Shown here: positions 19,666 through 27,853 of the stretch, in pieces
Numbering within the stretch: the stretch's first letter is position 1
Layout: the number at the start of each line of letters is the position of its first letter
Assembly: GCA_016703325.1 (NCBI GenBank)
Contig: JADJCH010000018.1
Coordinates: forward strand, 1-64,000
Direction of reading: 5' to 3'
DNA: 64,000 nucleotides
Source of the DNA: Burkholderiales bacterium
GTDB lineage: Bacteria; Pseudomonadota; Gammaproteobacteria; Burkholderiales; Burkholderiaceae_C
Made by a program: the position numbers and the translations under genes
The notes under the pieces: generated by a model
What the model was told of the DNA's origin: nothing
Database searches by the model: none
What the model saw: the letters and a program-made list of their open reading frames with translations, nothing else

Positions 19666-20466
19666 ATGACGACGATGTCTGAAGGAGCCTTCGATGCGGT
19701 GGCGGAGCTGTTCGAGCGCGTCTCGGGCATCCGGCTCGCTCCGGCAAAGAAGGCACTGGTGGAAGGACGGCTGCAGCGCCTGGCGCAAGACGCCGGCCAG
19801 ACCTCCCTGGACCGTTACGTGGAGCACCTGCTGCACGAAGCCGGTGAGGCCGAACTCACCAAGGTGGTGGACAAGCTCACCACCAACGAAACCTACTTCT
19901 TCCGCGAGCCGCAGCACTTCGAGTTCCTGACCCAGCAGCTGCGCACTCAGCCTCCGCGCGGCGCCTTCCGGGTCTGGAGTGCGGCCAGTTCATCGGGCGA
20001 AGAGGCCTACTCCATCGCCATGCTGCTGGCCGACGTGCTGGGCAGCCGCCCCTGGGAGGTGGTCGGCACCGACCTTTCCACCGCCATGGTGGAAGCGGGC
20101 CAGCGTGCGCTTTACCCGATGGAGCGCGCCCGCCACACCCCGCACGACTACCTCAAGCGCTTCTGTCTGCGCGGCGAAGGCCGATATCAAGGGCAACTGC
20201 TGATCCAGCGTTCGCTGCGCGAGCGGGTGCACTTCCGCGGCGCCAACCTGATGCAGGACCTGCCGGCGGACCTGGGCCAGTTCGACGTCATCTTCCTGCG
20301 CAACGTGCTCATCTACTTCGACGCTCCGGCCAAGGCGGCGATCACCCGCCGGGTGCTGCGCCAGCTGCAACCCCATGGACACCTGCTCACCGGCCACGCC
20401 GAATCCCTTGCCAACCTGGACCTCCCGATCCGTGCGCTCCAGCCCGCCGTCTACGTCCCGGCCTGA
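19666..20466 (+). CDS. cheR: Chemoreceptor glutamate methyltransferase CheR
   Basis: A 266-residue protein from ATG at 19666, with AAGGA about 13 bases upstream; longer upstream readings overlap cheW in another frame. Seen: the N-terminal helical domain with LFERVSGIRLAPAKKALVEG, TNETYFFREPQHFEFL (the substrate-site signature), the SAM-binding loop VWSAASSSGEEAYSIAM, and FLRNVLIYFDAPAK. CheR transfers methyl groups from S-adenosylmethionine to receptor glutamates for adaptation. A receptor ending in a tether-like pentapeptide lies two genes upstream. CheD and CheB, which act on the same residues, follow. Confidence 0.94.
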   Translation: MTTMSEGAFDAVAELFERVSGIRLAPAKKALVEGRLQRLAQDAGQTSLDRYVEHLLHEAGEAELTKVVDKLTTNETYFFREPQHFEFLTQQLRTQPPRGAFRVWSAASSSGEEAYSIAMLLADVLGSRPWEVVGTDLSTAMVEAGQRALYPMERARHTPHDYLKRFCLRGEGRYQGQLLIQRSLRERVHFRGANLMQDLPADLGQFDVIFLRNVLIYFDAPAKAAITRRVLRQLQPHGHLLTGHAESLANLDLPIRALQPAVYVPA

Positions 20467-21229
20467 GTCCCAGCGGCCGACCGCCCGCCCTGCCCCGGCG
20501 GCTGCGTCGGCACAGGCAGGCACGGCATCGACGGCGCGCCCGGCGGCCCCGTTGCGTCCCGCGACAGGCGCGCCCGGTGCGGGCCCAGCCAAACCATCCC
20601 TGGCCGCGACGGCAGCCTCCGGCACGCCCATGGGCGGCTTGAGCGTCCAGGTGCGGTCCCCGGCAGCCCCGGACCCGATGAAAAGGTCGGCCCCGCCCGC
20701 CGCCCCACGGGCCACCGCACGCAAACCACCCCAGGGCCCCACCGGCCTGGTGGCCGACAGCGACTGCAGCGGCGAGCTGCTGCTGATGCCCGGGCAGCTC
20801 TACTTCGGCAAGGCGCCGCCCTCGATCCGCACCCTGCTGGGCTCCTGCGTGGCGCTGACGCTGTGGCACCCCACCCGGCGCATCGGCGGCATGTGCCACT
20901 ACCTGCTTCCCGAACGCCGCCGCAGCCCCGACCAGCAGCGCGATGGGCGCTACGGCACCGAAGCGCTGGAGGTGCTCATCGACATGCTTCAGCGCCAGGG
21001 CACCCGCGCCAGCGAATACGAGGCGCACCTGTACGGCGGTGCCGACACGCTGCCCGACCACGTCACCCACAAGACCCAGGTGGGCGTGCGCAACATCGAA
21101 GTGGGCTGGGGCCTGGTGGACCAGCACGGCTTCCAGCTGGTGGGCGTGGACGTGGGCGACAACGTACCGCGCACCGTGCGCCTGGACCTGCGCAGCGGCG
21201 AGGTGCAGATGCGCCGCTCCGAACGATGA
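20432..21229 (+). CDS. cheD: Chemoreceptor glutamine deamidase CheD with long Pro/Ala-rich N-terminus
   Basis: The CheD fold occupies the last 165 residues: LLMPGQLYFG, then the catalytic Cys in LLGSCVALTLW and the catalytic His in GGMCHYLLPER, then LYGGAD and VGVRNIEVGWGLVDQHG. CheD deamidates receptor glutamines and can interact with CheC-type phosphatases. The start is uncertain. GTG at 20432 overlaps cheR by 35 bases and gives about 265 residues with a low-complexity Pro/Ala/Thr head of about 100. ATG at 20375 would overlap by 92 bases; ATG at 20630 or 20678 would give a near family-length protein. None has a clear Shine-Dalgarno. The gene sits between cheR and cheB, as expected for an adaptation module. 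Confidence 0.88.
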   Translation: MRSSPPSTSRPESQRPTARPAPAAASAQAGTASTARPAAPLRPATGAPGAGPAKPSLAATAASGTPMGGLSVQVRSPAAPDPMKRSAPPAAPRATARKPPQGPTGLVADSDCSGELLLMPGQLYFGKAPPSIRTLLGSCVALTLWHPTRRIGGMCHYLLPERRRSPDQQRDGRYGTEALEVLIDMLQRQGTRASEYEAHLYGGADTLPDHVTHKTQVGVRNIEVGWGLVDQHGFQLVGVDVGDNVPRTVRLDLRSGEVQMRRSER

Positions 21230-21277
21230 CGGGTCGCACTCTGCGGCCCTCCCACTCTTCATGCAGAAGGAACTGAC

Positions 21278-22450
21278 ATGAGCTCCATCAAGGTGATGAT
21301 CGTTGACGACTCGGCGGTGGTGCGCAAGCACCTGTCCGAGGTCCTGTCCGCCGCCGGCATCCAGGTCATCGGCTCCGCCGCCGATCCGTTGTTCGCCTGG
21401 CCGAAGATGCAAGCACTCTGGCCGGACGTGGTGGTGTTGGACGTGGAAATGCCCCGCATGGACGGCATCTCCTTCCTGCGCCAGATCATGGCCGAGCGCC
21501 CCACCCCGGTGGTGATGTGCTCCACCCTCACCGAAGCCGGCTGTGAAACCACCATGCAGGCGCTGTCCGCCGGTGCGGTGAGTTTCGTCACCAAACCCAA
21601 GCTGGGGCTGCGCAACTTCCTGGAAGATGGCTCCAACGGCCTGGTGGCGGCGGTGCGCACCGCCGCTGGCGCCAACATGCGCGCGGTGGCTGCCGGCATG
21701 CGCAACACGGCCGCGGTGGCGGCCCGCAGCACCCGGCCTGCCGCAGCAGCGGGGCCTGCAGGAGCCACCGGTTCAGCTGGCTCAGTTGGCTCAGTGGGTG
21801 CGGGCGGTCGACCCTTGCCGGCCGGCCCGGCCGCACGGACCCTGGGTGCGATGGCCGAAACCACCGACCGGGTCATCGCCATCGGCGTGTCCACCGGCGG
21901 GGTGCAGTCGCTGGAATCCGTGCTCCGCCCCCTGCCCCGCACCCTGCCGGGTATGGTGATCGTGCAGCACATGCCGGAGAAGTTCACCGCCTCCTTTGCC
22001 GCCCGCTTGAACAACCTCTGCGAGCTGGAAGTGATCGAAGCCCGGGACGGCGACCGCGTCATCAACGGCCGGGTGCTGATCGCCCCGGGCGGCAAGCACC
22101 TTCGCCTCAAACGCAGCGGCGCCCAGTATGTTGCTGAAGTGCTGGACGGCCCGCTGGTCAACCACCACCGCCCGTCGGTGGACGTGCTGTTCCGTTCGGT
22201 GGCGCACTGCGCCGGCCGCAATGCGATCGGCGTGATCATGACCGGCATGGGTGACGACGGAGCCCGCGGCCTGCGCGAGATGCACGACGCCGGTGCCGTC
22301 ACCGCAGCGCAGGACGAGGCCACCTCGGTGGTATTCGGCATGCCCAAGGAGGCGATCAAGCTGGGGGCAGCCGACCAGGTGCTGGCCCTGGGCGACATCG
22401 GCGCCTGGCTGCAGCGCGCCGCGGTGGGCAAGGCGCTGGCGGCGCACTGA
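21278..22450 (+). CDS. cheB: Chemotaxis response regulator protein-glutamate methylesterase CheB
   Basis: A 390-residue protein; AGAAGGA lies 7-8 bases before ATG. The N-terminal receiver domain has VDDSA and phospho-Asp55 in [11 protein letters not shown]. An Ala/Gly linker (about 145-190) contains a Gly-Ser-x-Gly-Ser-Val stutter. The C-terminal methylesterase has catalytic Ser205 (GVSTGG), His231 (QHMP) and Asp327 (MTGMGDDGA). CheB removes methyl groups and deamidates receptor residues when phosphorylated by CheA. It is the last gene of the chemosensory run; the next gene converges 20 bases later with no clear terminator between. Confidence 0.95.
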   Translation: MSSIKVMIVDDSAVVRKHLSEVLSAAGIQVIGSAADPLFAWPKMQALWPDVVVLDVEMPRMDGISFLRQIMAERPTPVVMCSTLTEAGCETTMQALSAGAVSFVTKPKLGLRNFLEDGSNGLVAAVRTAAGANMRAVAAGMRNTAAVAARSTRPAAAAGPAGATGSAGSVGSVGAGGRPLPAGPAARTLGAMAETTDRVIAIGVSTGGVQSLESVLRPLPRTLPGMVIVQHMPEKFTASFAARLNNLCELEVIEARDGDRVINGRVLIAPGGKHLRLKRSGAQYVAEVLDGPLVNHHRPSVDVLFRSVAHCAGRNAIGVIMTGMGDDGARGLREMHDAGAVTAAQDEATSVVFGMPKEAIKLGAADQVLALGDIGAWLQRAAVGKALAAH

Positions 22451-22470
22451 GTCCCGCCGGGAGGACGACC

Positions 22471-23823
22471 TCAGCCCGGACCCACGGCGGCGGGGAGGGG
22501 CTCCTTGACGATGGCAAACTGGTCCAGGACGGCACCGGTCTCGGTCAGGCAGCGGGCCTCCAGCCGGCGGGCGTCCACGTCCAGCACCAGGGACCCCGCC
22601 ACCGATGCCGACACGGCCATCGCCGGGTGGTTCAACGGACCCTTCAAGGGCTCGCCCGAAGCGCCCACCACCACGTACACCGTGCCTGCGTGAGGCACCC
22701 GGCCGGCCGGCTTGCGGTAGGGGCCGGACTCCTGCGGTCGGCCGCTGCCGGCGTCGAGTCGCATGGCATCCGTCAGGGTGGCCGAATCGCCGTAGTGCCC
22801 GTCGAGCAGGACGGAGCGTTCGTACACATGGCTGTGTCCGCCCAGCACCAGGTCCACGCCATGCTGCTCCAGCAGCGGCAGCACATGCCGGCGCATCTCG
22901 GTGGCATTGGTTTCGGTGTCCGAGTCGATCGCCCCCTTGGTGTAGGGCGGGTGGTGCCAGAACGCCACCGTCCAGCTGCAGCGGTTGGCGGCCAGGTCGG
23001 CCTCCAGCCACTTCAGCATCGGGCTGCCCGGCTGGCGTGACGAGACCATCGAGTCCAGGCAGACGAAGTGGATGTCCCCGGCGTCGAAGGCGTAGTACAG
23101 CTTCTGGCCGGAGGGCACACCCCCACAGCGACCGTCAATGGGTGGCGAGAAGATCTGAAAGTACGGCAGTGCATCCGGCGGGGAGGTGGAGTCGGCCGTG
23201 TCGTGGTTGCCCAGCGTCGGCCAGGTGACGCTTCTGCGCAGCAGGTCGGCGTAGACGTCGAAGACCCGCTCCTGGTGTTCCGCGTCGGTGCCGCGATCGT
23301 AGGCGTTGTCGCCCAGCTGCAGCCAGAGGTGGGTGGGGCCGCTGCCGTTGAAGCGAAGGTAGGCATCGCGCACGGCCCGTTGCTGCGCCGTGCCGGTGCC
23401 GGCATCCCCGATCACCCAGATGCGCGTCGGCCGTGCAATGCCGGCCGGCGGGCTGGTGATGAAGTGGTGGGCGGCATCACCACCCGCCGGCATCGCCTCG
23501 CTGCTGCCGACGGCGTAGTGGTAGAGCGTGTCCGGCTTCAGCCCGGTGAGGGCCACCTGGTGCTCGGTGGTCAGCGCCGCAGAATGGACCGCGTGGGTGA
23601 GCGCATCCGGCGTTGTCCCGAAACGCACCAGGCTGTCGGTCGGCCGGCTGCTGCGCCAGCGCAGCACAATGCCGCTGTCGCTGCCGGACTGCAGGTAAGG
23701 GCCGCGTGTGATGCGGGTGCCCAGCAGGGCACAGCCTGACAGGGCTGCGAGGCCTGCCCCGCTCGCCAAACCCGTTCCGGCCAGTGCCAGACCGGCCCCC
23801 ATCCATACCCTTCTGCGTTGCAT
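22471..23823 (-). CDS. Purple-acid-phosphatase-like metallophosphoesterase, predicted lipoprotein
   Basis: A 450-residue protein from ATG at 23823 (MQRRRVWMGAG...). The N-terminus has Arg-Arg, a hydrophobic core and a lipobox (Leu-Ser-Gly-Cys near residue 30), so it is likely exported, perhaps by Tat, and lipid-anchored. A fibronectin-like N-domain (RGPYLQSGSDSGIVLRWRS ... YHYAVGSS) is followed by the phosphoesterase core: WVIGDAGTG, LGDNAYDRG, TLGNHD, FWHHPPY and LGGHSHVYERS, the five metal-binding motifs of purple acid phosphatases. It should hydrolyse phosphomonoesters in the periplasm or at the cell surface. A longer upstream reading to 24072 is rejected because it runs into the divergent promoter region. 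Confidence 0.9.
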   Translation of the reverse strand: MQRRRVWMGAGLALAGTGLASGAGLAALSGCALLGTRITRGPYLQSGSDSGIVLRWRSSRPTDSLVRFGTTPDALTHAVHSAALTTEHQVALTGLKPDTLYHYAVGSSEAMPAGGDAAHHFITSPPAGIARPTRIWVIGDAGTGTAQQRAVRDAYLRFNGSGPTHLWLQLGDNAYDRGTDAEHQERVFDVYADLLRRSVTWPTLGNHDTADSTSPPDALPYFQIFSPPIDGRCGGVPSGQKLYYAFDAGDIHFVCLDSMVSSRQPGSPMLKWLEADLAANRCSWTVAFWHHPPYTKGAIDSDTETNATEMRRHVLPLLEQHGVDLVLGGHSHVYERSVLLDGHYGDSATLTDAMRLDAGSGRPQESGPYRKPAGRVPHAGTVYVVVGASGEPLKGPLNHPAMAVSASVAGSLVLDVDARRLEARCLTETGAVLDQFAIVKEPLPAAVGPG

Positions 23824-23925
23824 CGGCCCGCCCTTCTTCCACCGTCCGAGACCGTGGGATCCCTGGAAAACGGCGGCAGCAGTGTAGGAGCGAAAACGGC
23901 TGCCGCTCACCCCGCTCCCCGCAGC

Positions 23926-23973
23926 CATGCGGGGGCGGCATGCAGGGGTGGCATGCAGTGGCGGCGTGCGGGG
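23926..23973. repeat. Imperfect GCATGC(A/G)GGGG-type tandem repeat
   Basis: Three to four imperfect copies of a unit around GGCATGCAGGGGTGGC lie between the divergent phosphatase and DUF3422 genes (intergenic 23824-24017). It could be simple repeat DNA or contain a binding site; the sequence alone does not decide. Confidence 0.5.
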
Positions 23974-24017
23974 CCGCTCAGCGGATACTGCAGTCCTGTC
24001 CAGCGCACGCCCGACCG

Positions 24018-25382
24018 ATGACCGCCACAGACCGCTCAGCCCAGACGCCCGGCCCGACGCCGGACGGTCCACCCCCCTGGGCCCTGCCGCCCGACGACCC
24101 GCAGCGCCTGCCGCTGCACGACGAAGTGCACGCCCGCCCGCCGGCGCGCATCCACCTGCCTGCGCTGGTGGTGTTCATCGCCGTGCTCAACGAAGGAGTG
24201 TCCCGTGAACAGGAATGTGAACACCTGCGCCTGCTGCCCGGGCAGGAGGGGCTGACGCTGCAGGACCTGGCCGGCAGCTTCCTGCGGCTGCGCTTTGCCG
24301 ACCACATGCTCAAGTGGGAGCGCCACACCGAGTTCACCCGCTACGTGCTCACCCAGCCGCTGCCGGCCGGGGTGGGACTGGGCACGCAGCAGCCCGACCT
24401 GATGGCCGGCCTGGCGCTGCCGACGCAGTGGCTGAACCGCATACCGGGCCGCACGGTGGCCGCGGTGCAGCTCGCGATGCTGCAGCACGACCTCGACGAC
24501 CCCCATGCCGCACTGGCGCTGGGGCAGGCCTGGTTTGGCGGGCGCACCGTGGTCGCATCGCTGCTGGGCAACGGTCATTCCATGGCGGTGACCAACTTCC
24601 GCATTCAGGAAGACGGCTTCGAGCGCATGCTGGTGATCGCCCCGCCCGGCACCAGCCCCACCCGGGCCGGCCGCATCTCGCAGCGGCTGCTGGAGCTGGA
24701 GATCTACCGCCTGATGGCACTGCGCGGCCTGCCGGTGGCCAAGTCGCTGGCGCCGGTGCTGGCCGAGGCCGAGGCCGGGCTGGCCGAGGTCACCCTGCAG
24801 CTGGAGGCCCGCCAGGCATCGGAGGCGGCGCTGCTGGACCGCCTGATCCATGTGGCCGCCGGCATCGAGCGGGCCACCGCCGAACACGTCTACCGCTTCT
24901 CGGCCACCGAGGCCTACCACGCCATCGTGCGCCAGCGCATCACCGAGCTGCGCGAAAAGCCGATCCCCGGCACGCAGACCCTGGGCGAGTTCATGCAGCG
25001 CCGCCTGTCGCCGGCGATCGCCACCGTGGCGGCCACCGCCCAGCGGCTGGCCTCCCTGTCGCAGCGCACCGAGCGGGCCAGCGCCCTGCTGCGCACCCGG
25101 GTGGACATCGCCACCGAGACGCAGAACCAGCAGCTGCTGGCCAAACTCACCCGCGGGCAGGAACTGCAGCTCAACCTGCAGACCACGGTGGAGGGGCTGT
25201 CGATTGCGGCGATCTCGTACTACGTCATCAGCCTGCTGCTTTACGGCGCCAAGGCACTGAAGGGGCTGGGCCTGCCGCTGAACCCCGAGATGGCTGCCGG
25301 AGCGTTGATCCCGCTGGTGCTCTGGGCGGTGTGGAAGGCCAACCAGCGCATCCATGCCCGGCTGCATGCCGACGGGCACTGA
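24018..25382 (+). CDS. DUF3422 family membrane protein
   Basis: A 454-residue protein from ATG at 24018. It begins with a Pro-rich stretch and then the family-typical opening LPLHDEVHARPPARIHLPA. The middle is soluble and helical, with the conserved segments FADHMLKWERHTEFTRY, MAVTNFRIQEDGFERML and SATEAYHAIVRQRI. Two helices close the protein (IAAISYYVISLLLYGAKAL and AAGALIPLVLWAVW). DUF3422 proteins are membrane proteins of unknown function, common in proteobacteria. The family assignment is from recall of these conserved stretches. It is followed 18 bases later by the TlpA-like gene, so the two may be co-transcribed. Confidence 0.85.
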   Translation: MTATDRSAQTPGPTPDGPPPWALPPDDPQRLPLHDEVHARPPARIHLPALVVFIAVLNEGVSREQECEHLRLLPGQEGLTLQDLAGSFLRLRFADHMLKWERHTEFTRYVLTQPLPAGVGLGTQQPDLMAGLALPTQWLNRIPGRTVAAVQLAMLQHDLDDPHAALALGQAWFGGRTVVASLLGNGHSMAVTNFRIQEDGFERMLVIAPPGTSPTRAGRISQRLLELEIYRLMALRGLPVAKSLAPVLAEAEAGLAEVTLQLEARQASEAALLDRLIHVAAGIERATAEHVYRFSATEAYHAIVRQRITELREKPIPGTQTLGEFMQRRLSPAIATVAATAQRLASLSQRTERASALLRTRVDIATETQNQQLLAKLTRGQELQLNLQTTVEGLSIAAISYYVISLLLYGAKALKGLGLPLNPEMAAGALIPLVLWAVWKANQRIHARLHADGH

Positions 25383-25400
25383 AGGCCACAGGACAGGCAG

Positions 25401-26297
25401 ATGATCTCGATCTCCCTGGGCCCGCTGGCCCTGCCGGTGGGCCCGCTGCTGCTGCTGGCCATCGTCTGGCTGGCCGCCTGGCTGGCCACACGGATCGCGG
25501 CCGCTGTGCAGCCGTCTTCGGTGCCGTCCGAACCGCATGCAACGCCGAAGGGGTCGCCGCAGGTGTCTGCCGACCGATCTGCGGGCGAACGCCACCGCAT
25601 CGGCAACACCGTGTTCCATGCCGCCTGGATCGGCCTGGCCTGCGCCCGCATCGGCCATGTGGCCGGTGCGACGGACCTCTACCTGGCCCAGCCCCTGAGC
25701 CTGCTGGACTTGCGTGATGGCGGCTGGTCCGCCCCGGCCGGCTGGGCCGGGGCGGTGGCCTGGCTGGCCTGGTGCGGCTGGCGCCATCCGGCCGGCCGGC
25801 GCCCCTGGGCGGTGGCCGGCCTGAGTGCCTTGCTGCTGTGGGGCGCAGGCCAGTGGTGGATCACCCGCTCGCTGCCTGCCGGCCTGCCGCCGCTGCACTT
25901 GCTGGCGCTGGAGGATGGCCGGGAGACCCCCCTGCCCCAGATCGGCGCCGGCCAGCCGCGTGTGGTCAACCTCTGGGCCAGCTGGTGCGGCCCCTGCCGG
26001 CAGGAGATGCCGCTGCTGGCCCAGGCCCAGCAGCGCGAGGCGCAGGTGCGCTTCCTCTTCGTCAACCAGGGGGAGAGCTCATCGGCGGTGCAGGCCTACC
26101 TGGCCCACGAGGGCTTCGCGCTGCGCGACGTCTGGCGCGACCCCACGGCCGCCCTCGGCCCGGCGGTGGGCTCGCGCGGACTGCCCACCACCCTGTTCTA
26201 CGACGCGCAGGGCCGGCTGGTGGGCCGCCACTTCGGCGTGCTCAACGGCCCGGCGCTGGAGCTGCGATTGCGCGAGCTGCGGGCTGCGGCGCGCTGA
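25401..26297 (+). CDS. TlpA/DsbE-like thiol-disulfide oxidoreductase with N-terminal membrane domain
   Basis: A 298-residue protein. Three to four hydrophobic segments fill the first 160 residues (PVGPLLLLAIVWLAAWLA, VFHAAWIGLACARIGHV, PAGWAGAVAWLAWCGW, PWAVAGLSALLLWGAG). A thioredoxin fold follows with NLWASWCGPCRQEMPLL (CxxC active site about residue 198) and the cis-Pro segment GSRGLPTTLFYDAQG. The fold belongs to periplasmic TlpA/ResA proteins that reduce disulfides, for example during cytochrome c maturation. The N-terminal part with R-I-G-N resembles the membrane portion of prolipoprotein diacylglyceryl transferase-like fusions (inference). It converges with livF, with 24 bases between stops. 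Confidence 0.85.
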   Translation: MISISLGPLALPVGPLLLLAIVWLAAWLATRIAAAVQPSSVPSEPHATPKGSPQVSADRSAGERHRIGNTVFHAAWIGLACARIGHVAGATDLYLAQPLSLLDLRDGGWSAPAGWAGAVAWLAWCGWRHPAGRRPWAVAGLSALLLWGAGQWWITRSLPAGLPPLHLLALEDGRETPLPQIGAGQPRVVNLWASWCGPCRQEMPLLAQAQQREAQVRFLFVNQGESSSAVQAYLAHEGFALRDVWRDPTAALGPAVGSRGLPTTLFYDAQGRLVGRHFGVLNGPALELRLRELRAAAR

Positions 26298-26321
26298 AAC
26301 CAAGGGCTCCTCGGCCGGACC

Positions 26322-27032
26322 TCAAACCTCCAGCCACTCCTTGCGGATGTAGCCGTTGGCGCGCAGCTCGGTGGGTGTGCCTTCGAAGACGATGCGCCCG
26401 TGGCCCATCACCAGGCAGCGGTCGGCCACCTCCAGCGCGATGGTCAGCTTCTGCTCCACCAGCAGCACCGACAGGCCGCGGCGCTTGAGTTCGCGCAGGT
26501 ACTCGGCCACCAGCTCGACGATCTTGGGCGCCAGGCCTTCGGTGGGCTCGTCGATCATGATCAGCTCCGGGTCGCCCATCAGCGTGCGGCACAGGGTGAG
26601 CATCTGCTGCTCGCCACCGGAGAGCACTCCGGCCTCGGTGTGCTGGCGCTCCTTCAGGCGCGGGAACAACCGGTACATGTCGTCGAAGCTCCAGCGCGGC
26701 TGCCCCTTGTCGCTGCCCCTGCCGCCCTTCTTTTCGCCGAGCATCAGGTTCTGGTGCACGGTCAGCTTGGGAAAGATGTCGCGGTTCTCCGGCACGTAGC
26801 CGATGCCCAGGTGGGCGATCTCGAAGGCCTTGCGATCGAGGATCTCCTGGTCCTTCCAGCGGATGCTGCCCTTGCCCTCCACCAGGCCCATGATGGTCTT
26901 GACGGTGGTGGAACGGCCCGAGCCGTTGCGGCCCAGCAGGGCGACGATCTCGCCGGGCGGGACGTCGAAGCTGACGCCGTGCAGCACGTGGCTCTTGCCG
27001 TAGAAGGCGTGAAGCTGGTCGAGTTTGAGCAT
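26322..27032 (-). CDS. livF: Branched-chain amino acid/amide ABC transporter ATP-binding protein (LivF-type)
   Basis: A 236-residue ATPase. Seen: P-loop GRNGSGRST at residues 34-42, where Arg40 replaces the usual Walker A Lys; Q-loop region ENRDIFPKLTV; signature VLSGGEQQML; Walker B LIMIDEPTEGLAP; and the switch His replaced by Gln in LLVEQKLT, as is usual for LivF. It energises import together with LivG. It is the last gene of the liv operon, 17 bases after livG. My recollection is that Arg in this P-loop recurs in burkholderial LivF-type proteins, so it is likely a subfamily trait rather than a dead enzyme. Confidence 0.93.
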   Translation of the reverse strand: MLKLDQLHAFYGKSHVLHGVSFDVPPGEIVALLGRNGSGRSTTVKTIMGLVEGKGSIRWKDQEILDRKAFEIAHLGIGYVPENRDIFPKLTVHQNLMLGEKKGGRGSDKGQPRWSFDDMYRLFPRLKERQHTEAGVLSGGEQQMLTLCRTLMGDPELIMIDEPTEGLAPKIVELVAEYLRELKRRGLSVLLVEQKLTIALEVADRCLVMGHGRIVFEGTPTELRANGYIRKEWLEV

Positions 27033-27049
27033 GGTGCCTGTGGCCTCCT

Positions 27050-27853
27050 TCAGTGACCGGCCTGGGCCGCCTGCTGGTCCGCGAGCACCGAGCCGAGGTA
27101 GGCCTCCTGCACGCGCGGGTTGGCGCGCACCGCCTCGGGGGTGTCGAAGGCGATGACCTCGCCGTAGACCAGCACCGCGATGCGGTCGGCCAGCCCGAAG
27201 ACCACGCCCATGTCGTGCTCCACCGTCAGCAGGGTGCGGCCCTCGGTGACTTGGCGGATGAGCTGGATGAAGCGCTTGGTTTCGCTCTTGCTCATGCCGG
27301 CGGTGGGTTCGTCGAGCAGGATGACGGAGGAGCCACCGGCGATGGTGATGCCGATCTCCAGCGCGCGCTGCTCGGCGTAGGTGAGGTTGACGGCCAGGTG
27401 GTCGCGGCGCTTGTCCAGCCCCACCGCTTCGACGATTTCCTCGGCGCGGTCGTTGGCGTCGTGCAGGTCGGCCAGGAACTTCCAGAAGGCGTAGCGGTGG
27501 CCCTGCGACCAGAGCAGCGCACAGCGGATGTTCTCGAACACCGACAGGCGCGAAAACAGGTTGCTGACCTGGAAGCTGCGCGCCAGCCCGCGGCGGTTGA
27601 TCTCGTAGGGCTGCAGGCCGTCAATGCGTGCGCCGCCCAGGCGGATCTCGCCACTGCTGATGCCGAAGCGCCCGCTGATGAGGTTGAACAGCGTGCTCTT
27701 GCCGGCGCCGTTGGGGCCGATGATGGCCACGCGCTCGCCGGGCTTCACCTTCAGGTTGGCACCGCGGATGATCTCGGTCTTGCCGAAGCTCTTGCGCACA
27801 TCGACGAGTTCGAGGGCAAATTCGGACGAGGATTTCTGCTGTGCCACAGTCAT
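27050..27853 (-). CDS. livG: Branched-chain amino acid/amide ABC transporter ATP-binding protein (LivG-type)
   Basis: A 267-residue ATPase with a canonical P-loop GPNGAGKST (about residues 46-54), RSFQVSNLFSRLSVFENI, Walker B VILLDEPTAGMS and switch His in TVEHDMGVVF. The ABC signature is atypical, reading LTYAEQ instead of LSGGQ; LivG proteins often have LPYGQQ, so this is a variant of a variant. It overlaps livM by four bases (ATGA at 27850-27853), so translation is coupled. It pairs with LivF to power the LivHM permease. Confidence 0.93.
   Translation of the reverse strand: MTVAQQKSSSEFALELVDVRKSFGKTEIIRGANLKVKPGERVAIIGPNGAGKSTLFNLISGRFGISSGEIRLGGARIDGLQPYEINRRGLARSFQVSNLFSRLSVFENIRCALLWSQGHRYAFWKFLADLHDANDRAEEIVEAVGLDKRRDHLAVNLTYAEQRALEIGITIAGGSSVILLDEPTAGMSKSETKRFIQLIRQVTEGRTLLTVEHDMGVVFGLADRIAVLVYGEVIAFDTPEAVRANPRVQEAYLGSVLADQQAAQAGH

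Noticed and set aside
23784..24017. N-terminal extension of the DUF3422 protein
   Set aside because: It overlaps the divergent phosphatase start and precedes the family-typical opening; ATG 24018 is preferred.
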